Origin: Gammaproteobacteria bacterium
Lineage (GTDB): Bacteria > Pseudomonadota > Gammaproteobacteria > SZUA-229
Direction of reading: 5' to 3'
DNA: 7,652 nt
NCBI GenBank assembly: GCA_026197015.1
Contig: JAPHRB010000047.1
Location: forward strand, 1-7,652
Part shown: piece by piece, positions 1 to 6,421 of the stretch
How positions within the stretch are numbered: position 1 is the first letter of the stretch
Layout: each line of letters opens with the position of its first letter
Made by a program: the position numbers and the translations under genes
Notes under the pieces: model-generated
What the model was told of the DNA's origin: nothing
The model's input: the letters and a program-made list of their open reading frames with translations, nothing else
Database searches by the model: none

Positions 1-3000
1 GGGCAGTCTTGAATTATCAAATAAAGTGATTCAAGTTGAACAGCGATATGTACCCAAAGGTTTAAATTTATCAGTCGATGTTATCAGGCAACTGCCAGGT
101 TTGACCATACATGATGTAATGCAGTTACCATTGAGTCAATGTGCAGAGTTTTTTAAATTAATAAAATTGCCAGAGGCATTTGATGAAGCAGCACAGTTAT
201 TGCTGAGTGAAATTCGTTCACGTTTAAATTACTTATTAGAAGTGGGTCTGGGTTACCTTACACTTGATCGTCAGTCACGAACTTTAAGTGGCGGTGAAGT
301 GCAGCGTATTAATTTAACCACGGCGCTGGGCACATCTTTAGTTAATACCTTGTTCGTGCTCGATGAACCGAGCATTGGCCTGCATCCGCGAGATATAAAT
401 CGCCTGGTCAAGGTATTACATCGATTAAGAGATGCGGGTAACTCTTTGCTTGTTGTTGAGCATGATCCACAGGTCATGTTAGCCGCCGATAGAGTTTTAG
501 ATATTGGCCCGGGACCAGGAAAACAGGGTGGTGAAATTTGTTTTTACGGCACACCCAAACAGTTGTTGCGTGATAAGAAATCCCTTACAGCTGCTTATTT
601 ATCGGGTAAAAAAAGTGTAAGTCCTGCACGAAGTGAATTCACGCAAGTCAGTGAAGATTATAAAACAGCTGATAAATTTAAAACAGAATCAATTCAAATA
701 ATTGGCGCAACTGAGCATAACTTAAAAAATATTGATGTAAGTTTTCCGTTACATCAGCTGGTTTGCATAACGGGAGTGAGTGGTTCAGGTAAATCTACGT
801 TAATGAGAGATGTTTTATATCCATGGATATGTAAACACAAAGGTAAATCAGTTGAAACACCCGGTTTATGTAAAAAAGTAACAGGTCATCATCATATCAA
901 TGATGTTGTTCTTGTTGATCAGAGTCCTATAGGAAAAACCACTCGCTCTATTCCCGCTACCTATGTAGGTGCGTTTGATGTTATTCGTAAATTATTTATC
1001 AAGCAGCCTTTATCAAAAGAGCGTAACTATAGCCCTGGCACATTTAGTTTTAACTCGGGTAACGGGCGTTGTCCTACCTGTTCGGGCAACGGTTTTGAAA
1101 TGATTGAAATGCAGTTTCTTAGTGATGTCTATGTACGCTGCCCTGATTGTGATGGTAAACGATATCGAGATGAAATTTTACAGGTTAAAGTATTAGGCGA
1201 TGTAGCCCTGAGTGCTGATGAAAGCCAGTTAGAAGCAAAGTCGATTGCCGATGTTTTACAAATGACAGTCTCAGAAGCGCTGGTGTTTTTTGCTAGTGAG
1301 GCAGAGGTGGTTAAAGTATTACAACCCCTGGTTGATGTAGGTCTGCCTTATCTTCAATTGGGTCAGGCTGTGCCTACCTTGAGTGGAGGCGAGGCGCAGC
1401 GTCTGAAACTGGCGGGTCATCTGGCCAGAAATATAAAGAGTAAAAATTCAAAAACGGAAAAAAATAACAAGGGCACATTATTTTTATTTGATGAGCCTAC
1501 AACGGGACTGCACTTTGATGACATTGCAACCTTAATGCAGGCTTTTCGCCAGTTAATAAATGCTGGAAACTCTTTACTGGTAATTGAACATAATCTTGAT
1601 GTTATCCGTTGTGCTGACTGGATTATAGATATTGGCCCAGATGGCGGAGACCTTGGTGGAGAACTGGTTGGTCAGGGGCAACCCCGTTTATATGCAGAAA
1701 GCAATAATAGTTATACGGCTATTGCCTTGCGTGAATATGAAAAATCGTTTGACTCGTCTATATCAGAAGCGATGAACATTTTGCCAGCTAAATCGTCTGC
1801 TGTTAAAACAAATAAATCAATTCAGGTTCATAATGCGCGAGAGCATAATTTAAAAAATGTCGACATTGAAATACCCCGAAATAAATTTACGGTTATATCA
1901 GGGGTTAGTGGTAGCGGCAAAAGTACGGTTGCTTTTGATATTATTTTTGCTGAAGGTCAGCGACGTTACCTTGAATCTTTAAATGCCTATGCAAGGCAAT
2001 TTGTGCAACCCGCATCGAGACCAGATGTGGATGCTATTCATGGCATTCCGCCTACGGTCGCTATTGAGCAGAGAACCAGCCGAGGTGGTCGTAAAAGTAC
2101 AGTAGCAACACTTACTGAAATTTATCATTACCTGCGCCTGTTGTATGTAAAGCTGGGTACACAATACTGCCCCGATTGTGAGGTGGCTATTGAACCGCAA
2201 ACGCCTGATGCCATTCTTGCATTACTGCAAAAAGAATATAAAAATCGCCAGGTAATTTTACTTGCACCTTTAGTGGTAGCACGAAAGGGTATTTACAATG
2301 AGCTTGCAAAATGGGCAGCTTCTAAAGGTTATCAGCAATTACGTGTAGATGGTGAATATGTGTCGACTGAGCCATGGCCAAAGCTGGCACGTTATAAAGA
2401 ACACGATATTGAATTACCGCTAGGCGAACTGAAAGTTGGGGTTAATAACGAGCATGAATTATCTGTATTACTCAAACAGGCGTTAGATATGGGTAATGGG
2501 GTTGTTATTGTAGAGCCGCTTAAAAAAGTCACCAGCAAACAGAAAGGAGAGGTTTTATATTCTACTGAACGAGCATGCCCTTGCTGTGGTCAGGGGTTTG
2601 ATGAGCTCGACCCCAGATTGTTTTCTTATAATTCCAAACATGGCTGGTGTGAGTCATGTTATGGCACTGGAGAAATGATTAAAGGTTTTGATGAGGAGCA
2701 ATCAGGTGAAGAAGGGGTTTGGCTGGAAGATGAAGATAATAGTTTAATCAAATGTAATGTTTGCGAGGGGCAGCGTTTAAACAATACAGCACTTTCTGTT
2801 CGCTTTCGAGATAAGTCTATTGCACAACTGGCTGCTATGTCAGTTGATGATTCTGAAAAATGGTTTGCAAAGCTAAAATTAAAAAATAATGAGCAGTTTA
2901 TTGCGCGTGATTTACTAAAAGAGATGACCGCTCGTTTAAGTTTTCTTAAACGCGTAGGTTTAAATTATTTAACCCTTGATCGATCTGCGCCTACTTTAAG

Positions 3001-4426
3001 CGGTGGTGAAGCACAGCGGATACGTTTAGCCTCACAATTAGGCTCTAATTTGCAAGGCGTATGTTACATACTGGATGAACCTACAATCGGTTTGCATACA
3101 CGTGACAATAGGCAATTAATAGAAACTCTTCGCGAAATTCAAAAGCAGGGCAATACGGTTCTGGTGGTAGAGCATGATGAAGATACTATTCGTGAAGCTG
3201 ATTACCTGATTGATATGGGGCCGGGTGCAGGTGTTGAAGGTGGGGAAGTGGTTGCCCATGGAACCCTGAAACAGATGATGAAAAATAAAAAATCATTAAC
3301 TGGCCAGTTTATAAAAAGCCCATTACGTCACCCGATGAAAAACTTACGTGATGCTGAAAAACGTTTGTTATGGAAAGCGCAAGACATAAAAATATCAGCT
3401 GCGAGTGAAAATAATTTAGCAAATATAGATGTATTAATACCACTTAGAAAACTGGTTGCGGTGTCGGGTGTAAGTGGCAGTGGTAAAAGCACACTTATCC
3501 GTTCTGTTTTATATGGCAACCTGAAAACATCAATAAACAATCAACGCAGTAAGGCAGGGCGAAATAAAAAAACTACCTGGTCAGGCTGTAAAGACATTAA
3601 AGGCTGGGATTCTATTCAACGAATTTTAGAAGTCGATCAAACACCTATTGGTAAAACCCCACGTTCTTGCCCGGCTACTTATATTGGCATCTGGGATACT
3701 ATTAGAAAGTTATTCTCAGACACGGTCGACGCACGTTTAAAAGGTTTTAAACCAGGGCGTTTTTCATTTAATGCGGGTGATGGACGTTGTGATGCCTGTG
3801 GTGGTCATGGAATGAGAAAAATCGAAATGAATTTTTTACCTGATGTGCGGGTTGAGTGTGAAGTTTGTCATGGCTGGCGTTTTAATGATGAAACACTTTC
3901 GGTGCGTTATAAAGACAAACATATAGGTGAAGTGCTGAGTATGAATGTTAAATCGGCTACTGAGTATTTTTCCGCTATTCCAAAAGTGCATCATGCTTTA
4001 CAGCTGTTACAGGATGTAGGCCTGGGTTATTTGACCTTAGGTCAGCAAAGCCCTACCTTAAGTGGTGGCGAAGCGCAGCGTATTAAACTGGTGGCAGAAC
4101 TGGCTAAAGCTAATTCCGGCTCAATATCAAAAACACAACAACATAGCCTTTACGTATTAGATGAGCCGACGGTTGGTTTACATATGGCCGATGTAGAGAA
4201 ACTACTGCGGGTATTGCACCGCCTGGTTGATGCGGGTAACTCAGTTATTGTCATTGAGCATAATCTTGATGTAATAGCAGAGGCTGACTGGGTGCTCGAT
4301 ATGGGGCCAGAAGGCGGTAAATATGGTGGTAAACTTATAGCTCAGGGTAAACCTGCTGATATATGTAAACGAAAACGCTCTCAAACGGGGATCTATTTAA
4401 GTGAATTAATGGGTGTTACACATTAA
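1..4426 (+). CDS. uvrA: Double-length UvrA-like excinuclease ABC subunit A (tandem UvrA fusion), 5'-partial
   Basis: This is a UvrA-family DNA-damage-recognition ATPase made of two UvrA units in tandem. UvrA normally finds lesions in nucleotide excision repair and loads UvrB. The frame is open from base 2 to TAA at 4424-4426 (1474 codons), so the GTG at 26 is internal and the true start lies off the left edge. Counting the codon at base 2 as residue 1: end of unit 1 module I (LSGGE 95-99, Walker B DE 121-122); unit 1 module II (GVSGSGKST 258-266, zinc cysteines 357/360 and 380/383, LSGGE 460-464, DE 497-498); unit 2 module I (Walker A 634-642, the RRYLESLNAYARQF hallmark, UvrB-binding-like region about 730-850, cysteines 859/862 and 883/886, LSGGE 999-1003, DE 1025-1026); unit 2 module II (Walker A 1156-1164, cysteines 1263/1266 and 1286/1289, LSGGE 1353-1357, DE 1387-1388). 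Every visible ATPase motif is intact. The insertion domain of unit 2 module I is missing. A normal UvrA has about 940 residues. UvrA family is certain; whether it works in classical repair or in a specialised role is not known from sequence. Confidence 0.95.
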   Translation, partial: GSLELSNKVIQVEQRYVPKGLNLSVDVIRQLPGLTIHDVMQLPLSQCAEFFKLIKLPEAFDEAAQLLLSEIRSRLNYLLEVGLGYLTLDRQSRTLSGGEVQRINLTTALGTSLVNTLFVLDEPSIGLHPRDINRLVKVLHRLRDAGNSLLVVEHDPQVMLAADRVLDIGPGPGKQGGEICFYGTPKQLLRDKKSLTAAYLSGKKSVSPARSEFTQVSEDYKTADKFKTESIQIIGATEHNLKNIDVSFPLHQLVCITGVSGSGKSTLMRDVLYPWICKHKGKSVETPGLCKKVTGHHHINDVVLVDQSPIGKTTRSIPATYVGAFDVIRKLFIKQPLSKERNYSPGTFSFNSGNGRCPTCSGNGFEMIEMQFLSDVYVRCPDCDGKRYRDEILQVKVLGDVALSADESQLEAKSIADVLQMTVSEALVFFASEAEVVKVLQPLVDVGLPYLQLGQAVPTLSGGEAQRLKLAGHLARNIKSKNSKTEKNNKGTLFLFDEPTTGLHFDDIATLMQAFRQLINAGNSLLVIEHNLDVIRCADWIIDIGPDGGDLGGELVGQGQPRLYAESNNSYTAIALREYEKSFDSSISEAMNILPAKSSAVKTNKSIQVHNAREHNLKNVDIEIPRNKFTVISGVSGSGKSTVAFDIIFAEGQRRYLESLNAYARQFVQPASRPDVDAIHGIPPTVAIEQRTSRGGRKSTVATLTEIYHYLRLLYVKLGTQYCPDCEVAIEPQTPDAILALLQKEYKNRQVILLAPLVVARKGIYNELAKWAASKGYQQLRVDGEYVSTEPWPKLARYKEHDIELPLGELKVGVNNEHELSVLLKQALDMGNGVVIVEPLKKVTSKQKGEVLYSTERACPCCGQGFDELDPRLFSYNSKHGWCESCYGTGEMIKGFDEEQSGEEGVWLEDEDNSLIKCNVCEGQRLNNTALSVRFRDKSIAQLAAMSVDDSEKWFAKLKLKNNEQFIARDLLKEMTARLSFLKRVGLNYLTLDRSAPTLSGGEAQRIRLASQLGSNLQGVCYILDEPTIGLHTRDNRQLIETLREIQKQGNTVLVVEHDEDTIREADYLIDMGPGAGVEGGEVVAHGTLKQMMKNKKSLTGQFIKSPLRHPMKNLRDAEKRLLWKAQDIKISAASENNLANIDVLIPLRKLVAVSGVSGSGKSTLIRSVLYGNLKTSINNQRSKAGRNKKTTWSGCKDIKGWDSIQRILEVDQTPIGKTPRSCPATYIGIWDTIRKLFSDTVDARLKGFKPGRFSFNAGDGRCDACGGHGMRKIEMNFLPDVRVECEVCHGWRFNDETLSVRYKDKHIGEVLSMNVKSATEYFSAIPKVHHALQLLQDVGLGYLTLGQQSPTLSGGEAQRIKLVAELAKANSGSISKTQQHSLYVLDEPTVGLHMADVEKLLRVLHRLVDAGNSVIVIEHNLDVIAEADWVLDMGPEGGKYGGKLIAQGKPADICKRKRSQTGIYLSELMGVTH

Positions 4427-4556
4427 TTATAACTATCGCCCAATCTGGAGATTGTTCTAATTGTTGGATACCTTGATAATAAATGCGAATGGAATCTTGT
4501 TGATTTATTAAATTATTATAATAATAAATGGTTTGCTTATATGCCGGTCTTAACAT
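4416..4556 (-). CDS. Doubtful small ORF, 46 codons, tail-to-tail with uvrA
   Basis: An ATG at 4556 opens a 46-residue frame ending in TAA at 4418-4416, overlapping the last 11 bases of uvrA on the opposite strand. The product begins MLRPAYKQTI and ends SPDWAIVIINV. It is rich in Q, N, I and Y, as random AT-rich DNA would also give. No Shine-Dalgarno sequence precedes the ATG. In the same frame the 19 codons upstream are also open before a TAA directly in front of the ATG, so the frame could be the tail of a decayed gene. It is not recognised as any family. A chance open frame is quite possible. Confidence 0.2.
   Translation of the reverse strand: MLRPAYKQTIYYYNNLINQQDSIRIYYQGIQQLEQSPDWAIVIINV
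4441..4454 (+). terminator. Weak hairpin after uvrA, possible terminator
   Basis: Fourteen bases past the uvrA stop, CAATC and GATTG can pair across a TGGA loop (5 bp). The following bases, TTCTAATTGTT, are T-rich but contain no clean T-run. It is the only hairpin close to the end of uvrA and is placed where a terminator would be expected, but the stem is short and only moderately GC-containing. Treat it as a candidate only. Confidence 0.25.
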
Positions 4557-4663
4557 TTACTTTATGGCGAAGTTTATTCCAGATTTAAGGTCAGTGATGT
4601 TTATTGTGCTGGCGTTTCATTATCACCCGATTAGCTTTCCAGGCTTTTTATATATTTTACTTT

Positions 4664-4786
4664 TCAGGTCTTGTCTTCAGGTGAGAAATCGGTTTCTATA
4701 TGTGATACAACTTTTGCATCTTCTGTATTTACAACGTTGTTGAAATCCAGATGTACATTTAACTCATGTCGTGTAATAAGTTCCAT
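4664..4786 (-). CDS. Possible small protein, 40 codons, unknown function
   Basis: ATG at 4786 to TGA at 4666-4664 on the minus strand encodes an acidic 40-residue product starting MELITRHELN and ending TDFSPEDKT. The amino acid mix (D/E, V, N, H) looks more protein-like than the hydrophobic translation of the opposite strand. No signal peptide or membrane segment is present. The frame is open for a further 10 codons upstream of the ATG, and there is no Shine-Dalgarno sequence, so this may be a gene fragment rather than an intact gene. Downstream in the same frame there are several stops. No family is recognised. Confidence 0.25.
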   Translation of the reverse strand: MELITRHELNVHLDFNNVVNTEDAKVVSHIETDFSPEDKT

Positions 4787-4875
4787 TATAATTATTTGTA
4801 TAGATTGATCCCAGTTTTAGGCATAATAGTGAAATTCTCAATTAATAGAAACGTAATACAACTTGAAGGAATGTT

Positions 4876-5463
4876 ATGAAATTATTAAAAATCCTGATCA
4901 AATTTAATGTCTTTATTATTACTATTTTAACTATTCCATTCACTGTTTATGCGGAGATTGAGCCTGAGTTGTTGAGGTCCTCAGTGGTGGTGGTTAAACA
5001 TCCCGAATTTAAGTCAGCCAGGCTGAAGTCATTTTCATGGGCTGCTGATCATGCTGATGTTTCTGCGGGGCTTCAAAAGCCAGACTTTTCTATATCTGCT
5101 TTAATTGATGAAGCAATACAGCATGCAATAAAGCAAAAATCATATCCATTTTTAGATGACATAAAAGGAAGTTTACTGATTCAGTATCATGTCTCTCTTG
5201 CATCGGAATTAAACGATACAGCATTAACCTTGAAGTATGGTTTATCTCCAGGTTTAAGAGCAAACAGTCTAAGCGCAAAAGAACATGAAAGAGGTACACT
5301 GGTGGTGGATATAATTGAGCCAGAATTAAATAAAGTTGTATGGCGTGGTGCGGTTGAGGTGTTTACAGGGGTCAAAAACACACAGCAGGGCCGTCAAAAG
5401 AGACTAAATAAGTTATTACTTGAGATGTTTAATGGTATTCCGAGCTTAAAATCAGCTGAGTGA
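4876..5463 (+). CDS. Exported DUF4136-like protein
   Basis: A 195-residue protein of the kind grouped as DUF4136, whose biochemical role is unknown; members are envelope proteins. A classic signal peptide is visible: positive start (MKLLKILIK), hydrophobic core about 10-22, and a cleavage site after VYA at residue 26. No lipobox cysteine is present, so a soluble periplasmic protein is expected, whereas many DUF4136 proteins are lipoproteins. The family pattern is seen as an F-S-W near 53-55, helix I-D-E-A-I-Q-H-A-I at 77-85, the strand LLIQYHVSL at 100-108, and GTLVVDIIEPELNKVVWRGA at 140-159 (the most telling motif). GAAGGA at 4865-4870 is a good ribosome site 5 bases before the chosen ATG. 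A competing ATG at 4871 is out of frame and hits a stop after two codons. No convincing terminator or operon partner is visible. The family call is by motif memory only. Confidence 0.75.
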   Translation: MKLLKILIKFNVFIITILTIPFTVYAEIEPELLRSSVVVVKHPEFKSARLKSFSWAADHADVSAGLQKPDFSISALIDEAIQHAIKQKSYPFLDDIKGSLLIQYHVSLASELNDTALTLKYGLSPGLRANSLSAKEHERGTLVVDIIEPELNKVVWRGAVEVFTGVKNTQQGRQKRLNKLLLEMFNGIPSLKSAE

Positions 5464-5634
5464 AGATAAACCAATTGAATATTAGAATTTATTAATTTCT
5501 TAATTAGTATTGTTAAATTACATATCAGTTATAGAGATGTCTATGTTAATATGCGCTGGCATTTTTTATACAAAGTACATTTAAAGGCATTTTATATTTT
5601 CGTTGGGAGTAAATAACAGGCAAGTGTTTGACTC

Positions 5635-5660
5635 CACAAGAAAGTGCTAACTTTCAAGTG
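5635..5660. repeat. Inverted repeat / hairpin with internal loop
   Basis: GAAAGT at 5640-5645 pairs with ACTTTC at 5650-5655 across the loop GCTA. Outside it, CAC at 5635-5637 pairs with GTG at 5658-5660 after an AA/AA mismatch, giving 9 base pairs in all. There is no T-run on either side, so it is not a standard terminator. The TAG that ends the minus-strand remnant falls in the loop. Function unknown. Confidence 0.5.
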
Positions 5661-5740
5661 CCTCATTGATTTTTGCGAGTAAATCGTAGCCATTATCTGC
5701 ATGTTTAGGGTATTTATTTACTAGTTATATTCTATCAATG

Positions 5741-5758
5741 AAGTATATGGTGATACTT
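5741..5758. repeat. Short inverted repeat
   Basis: AAGTAT at 5741-5746 and ATACTT at 5753-5758 are perfect inverted copies separated by ATGGTG. The dyad could be an operator half-site pair or chance in AT-rich DNA; nothing else supports a function. Confidence 0.3.
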
Positions 5759-5838
5759 ATATAGTGTCTTTCATTAATTATTTCAGATATACGTTGATAT
5801 TCGCTAAAAACATGGGTGAAAAATGAGTTTTCTGTTGT

Positions 5839-5862
5839 TTTAATAGCAGAATAGCTATTAAA
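5839..5862. repeat. Perfect 9-bp inverted repeat, 6-base loop
   Basis: TTTAATAGC at 5839-5847 and GCTATTAAA at 5854-5862 are exact inverted copies around AGAATA. On the plus strand TTTTG follows, so this could be a weak terminator for a transcript reading through from the DUF4136-like gene, or an operator about 100 bases before the SCP2 gene. The stem is mostly A-T (two G-C pairs), which argues against an efficient terminator. Confidence 0.45.
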
Positions 5863-5958
5863 TTTTGTCTGCAGTATGAATTTACTGGATTCAATTGGTA
5901 TTTTTTGGTAATTTCATCAGATATATTAAAAATAAAATTATATTGGGGTCAATGAATT

Positions 5959-6360
5959 ATGCCTGAATTATTTTCAGATGACTGGGCTACAAATTACAAA
6001 AATATATGGAATAGTAATGAAGGTATTGCTCAGGAATTAGGGCAATCTAACTTCAGCTCGGTTGTCGCATTTGGTGTAGATGGTGAAGATGATCCCCGTG
6101 TAGTATTTACCATAACTAATGGTCAGATTGTTTCAGCTGGTAGCCACAAAGGAGAGCCACTCAACTGGGATCTAAGAGCGTCGATTGATGAATGGGGGGC
6201 TCTGGTTGCAAAACCACCGGGCCTGATGAAACTGGGTTTAGCGTATACGTCCCGAAAGTTAAAGTTTAAGAAGGGCGACTACGCTGTGATGATTAAAGAC
6301 CCACGTTTATCAACTGCATTTGTTAAATGTTTTGCCCTGATGGCGAAAGCCATAAACTAA
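5959..6360 (+). CDS. SCP2 sterol-carrier-domain protein
   Basis: A 133-residue protein that fits a single SCP2 domain, a small alpha/beta fold with a hydrophobic tunnel that binds lipids or acyl groups. It has no signal peptide or membrane segment, so it should be cytoplasmic. Supporting pattern: N-terminal helix FSDDWATNYKNIWNSNEGIA, strand PRVVFTITNGQIVSAG (46-61), the D-x-x-x-x-x-S-x-x-E-W stretch ending at W79, and the C-terminal L-K-F-K-K-G-D followed by the closing helix (about 101-128). Length matches stand-alone family members. The ATG at 5959 is preceded by GGGG at 5945-5948, ten bases away, a weak and rather distant ribosome site; an ATG at 5952 is out of frame and stops after four codons. 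It stands alone, 495 bases from the previous gene and convergent with the tgpA-like gene. The ligand cannot be told from sequence. Confidence 0.8.
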   Translation: MPELFSDDWATNYKNIWNSNEGIAQELGQSNFSSVVAFGVDGEDDPRVVFTITNGQIVSAGSHKGEPLNWDLRASIDEWGALVAKPPGLMKLGLAYTSRKLKFKKGDYAVMIKDPRLSTAFVKCFALMAKAIN

Positions 6361-6374
6361 TTTCCTTAAAAAAT

Positions 6375-6404
6375 AAGCAGAATCTAATGATATCGATTCT
6401 GCTT
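6375..6404 (-). terminator. Rho-independent terminator of the tgpA-like gene
   Basis: AAGCAGAATC (6375-6384) and GATTCTGCTT (6395-6404) form a perfect 10-bp stem with a 10-base loop, starting 17 bases past the stop of the minus-strand gene. Read on the minus strand, the stem is followed directly by ATTTTTTAAGG, a proper T-tract. On the plus strand GGCTAGCAC follows, with no T-run, so it serves mainly the minus-strand gene. It lies only 14 bases past the SCP2 stop and may still slow plus-strand transcripts. Confidence 0.85.
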
Positions 6405-6421
6405 GGCTAGCACATTCTGTT

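Larger units (their letters stand above)
4427..4875. other. AT-rich spacer between uvrA and the DUF4136-like gene
   Basis: No well-supported gene lies in these 449 bases. The stretch holds the weak hairpin after uvrA, a perfect 14-bp AT palindrome at 4512-4525 (ATTATTATAATAAT), and two short minus-strand open frames listed separately. Matches to a -10 box (TATAAT at 4517-4522 and 4787-4792, CATAAT at 4822-4827) occur but none has a credible -35 element at 16-18 bases. The promoter of the downstream gene presumably lies in the last 100 bases but cannot be pinned down. Confidence 0.6.
5647..5948 (-). pseudogene. Possible decayed minus-strand gene fragment, unknown family
   Basis: Reading the minus strand, an open run of 62 codons (5913-5728) is followed in the same frame by one TAA (5727-5725) and then 25 more codons ending in TAG at 5649-5647. 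The last part, KYPKHADNGYDLLAKINEAL, has the charge and hydrophobic spacing of a real helix-rich protein end. Upstream, another frame (5948-5907) encodes FNISDEITKK and meets the long run at the T6 tract 5901-5906, a typical slip site. One indel there plus reversal of the TAA would give a frame of about 100 codons. No start codon or ribosome site is seen, and the 5' end would run into the SCP2 gene. No family is recognised. Chance open frames in AT-rich DNA remain a fair alternative. Confidence 0.35.
5464..5958. other. AT-rich spacer between the DUF4136-like and SCP2 genes
   Basis: This 495-base stretch holds no intact gene on either strand. It contains three inverted repeats (5635-5660, 5741-5758, 5839-5862) and a minus-strand frame that looks like a decayed gene across 5647-5948. 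Bases 5464-5634 show nothing beyond an imperfect repeat of GGCATTTT followed by AT sequence at 5558-5570 and 5586-5597. No -35/-10 pair of good quality was found in front of the SCP2 gene. Confidence 0.6.

Noticed and set aside
26..28. GTG at 26 as the start of the UvrA-like gene
   Set aside because: The frame is open to the left edge and the protein would begin in the middle of an ATPase module.
4512..4525. 14-bp AT palindrome containing a perfect TATAAT, as a promoter or operator
   Set aside because: No -35 match at proper spacing on either strand, and the sequence is pure A/T, so chance is likely.
4630..4652. AGC...GCT followed by TTTTTA as a terminator
   Set aside because: The stem is only three base pairs and no gene ends nearby on the plus strand.
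4528..4743. Plus-strand 71-codon open frame, hydrophobic translation
   Set aside because: It has no ribosome site, a low-complexity Leu/Phe/Tyr-rich translation typical of AT-rich non-coding DNA, and overlaps a more protein-like frame on the other strand.
4787..4827. TATAAT (4787-4792) and CATAAT (4822-4827) as -10 boxes of the DUF4136-like gene
   Set aside because: Neither has a reasonable -35 element at 16-18 bases, and such hexamers are common in this AT-rich spacer.
5558..5597. Imperfect direct repeat of GGCATTTT plus AT sequence
   Set aside because: Two short, A/T-dominated copies are not enough to call an iteron, an attachment site or a mobile-element footprint.
5895..5938. TTGGTA (5895-5900 or 5905-5910) with TATATT or TAAAAT as the SCP2 promoter
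   Set aside because: Spacings come out at 11, 21 or more bases, outside the usual sigma-70 range.
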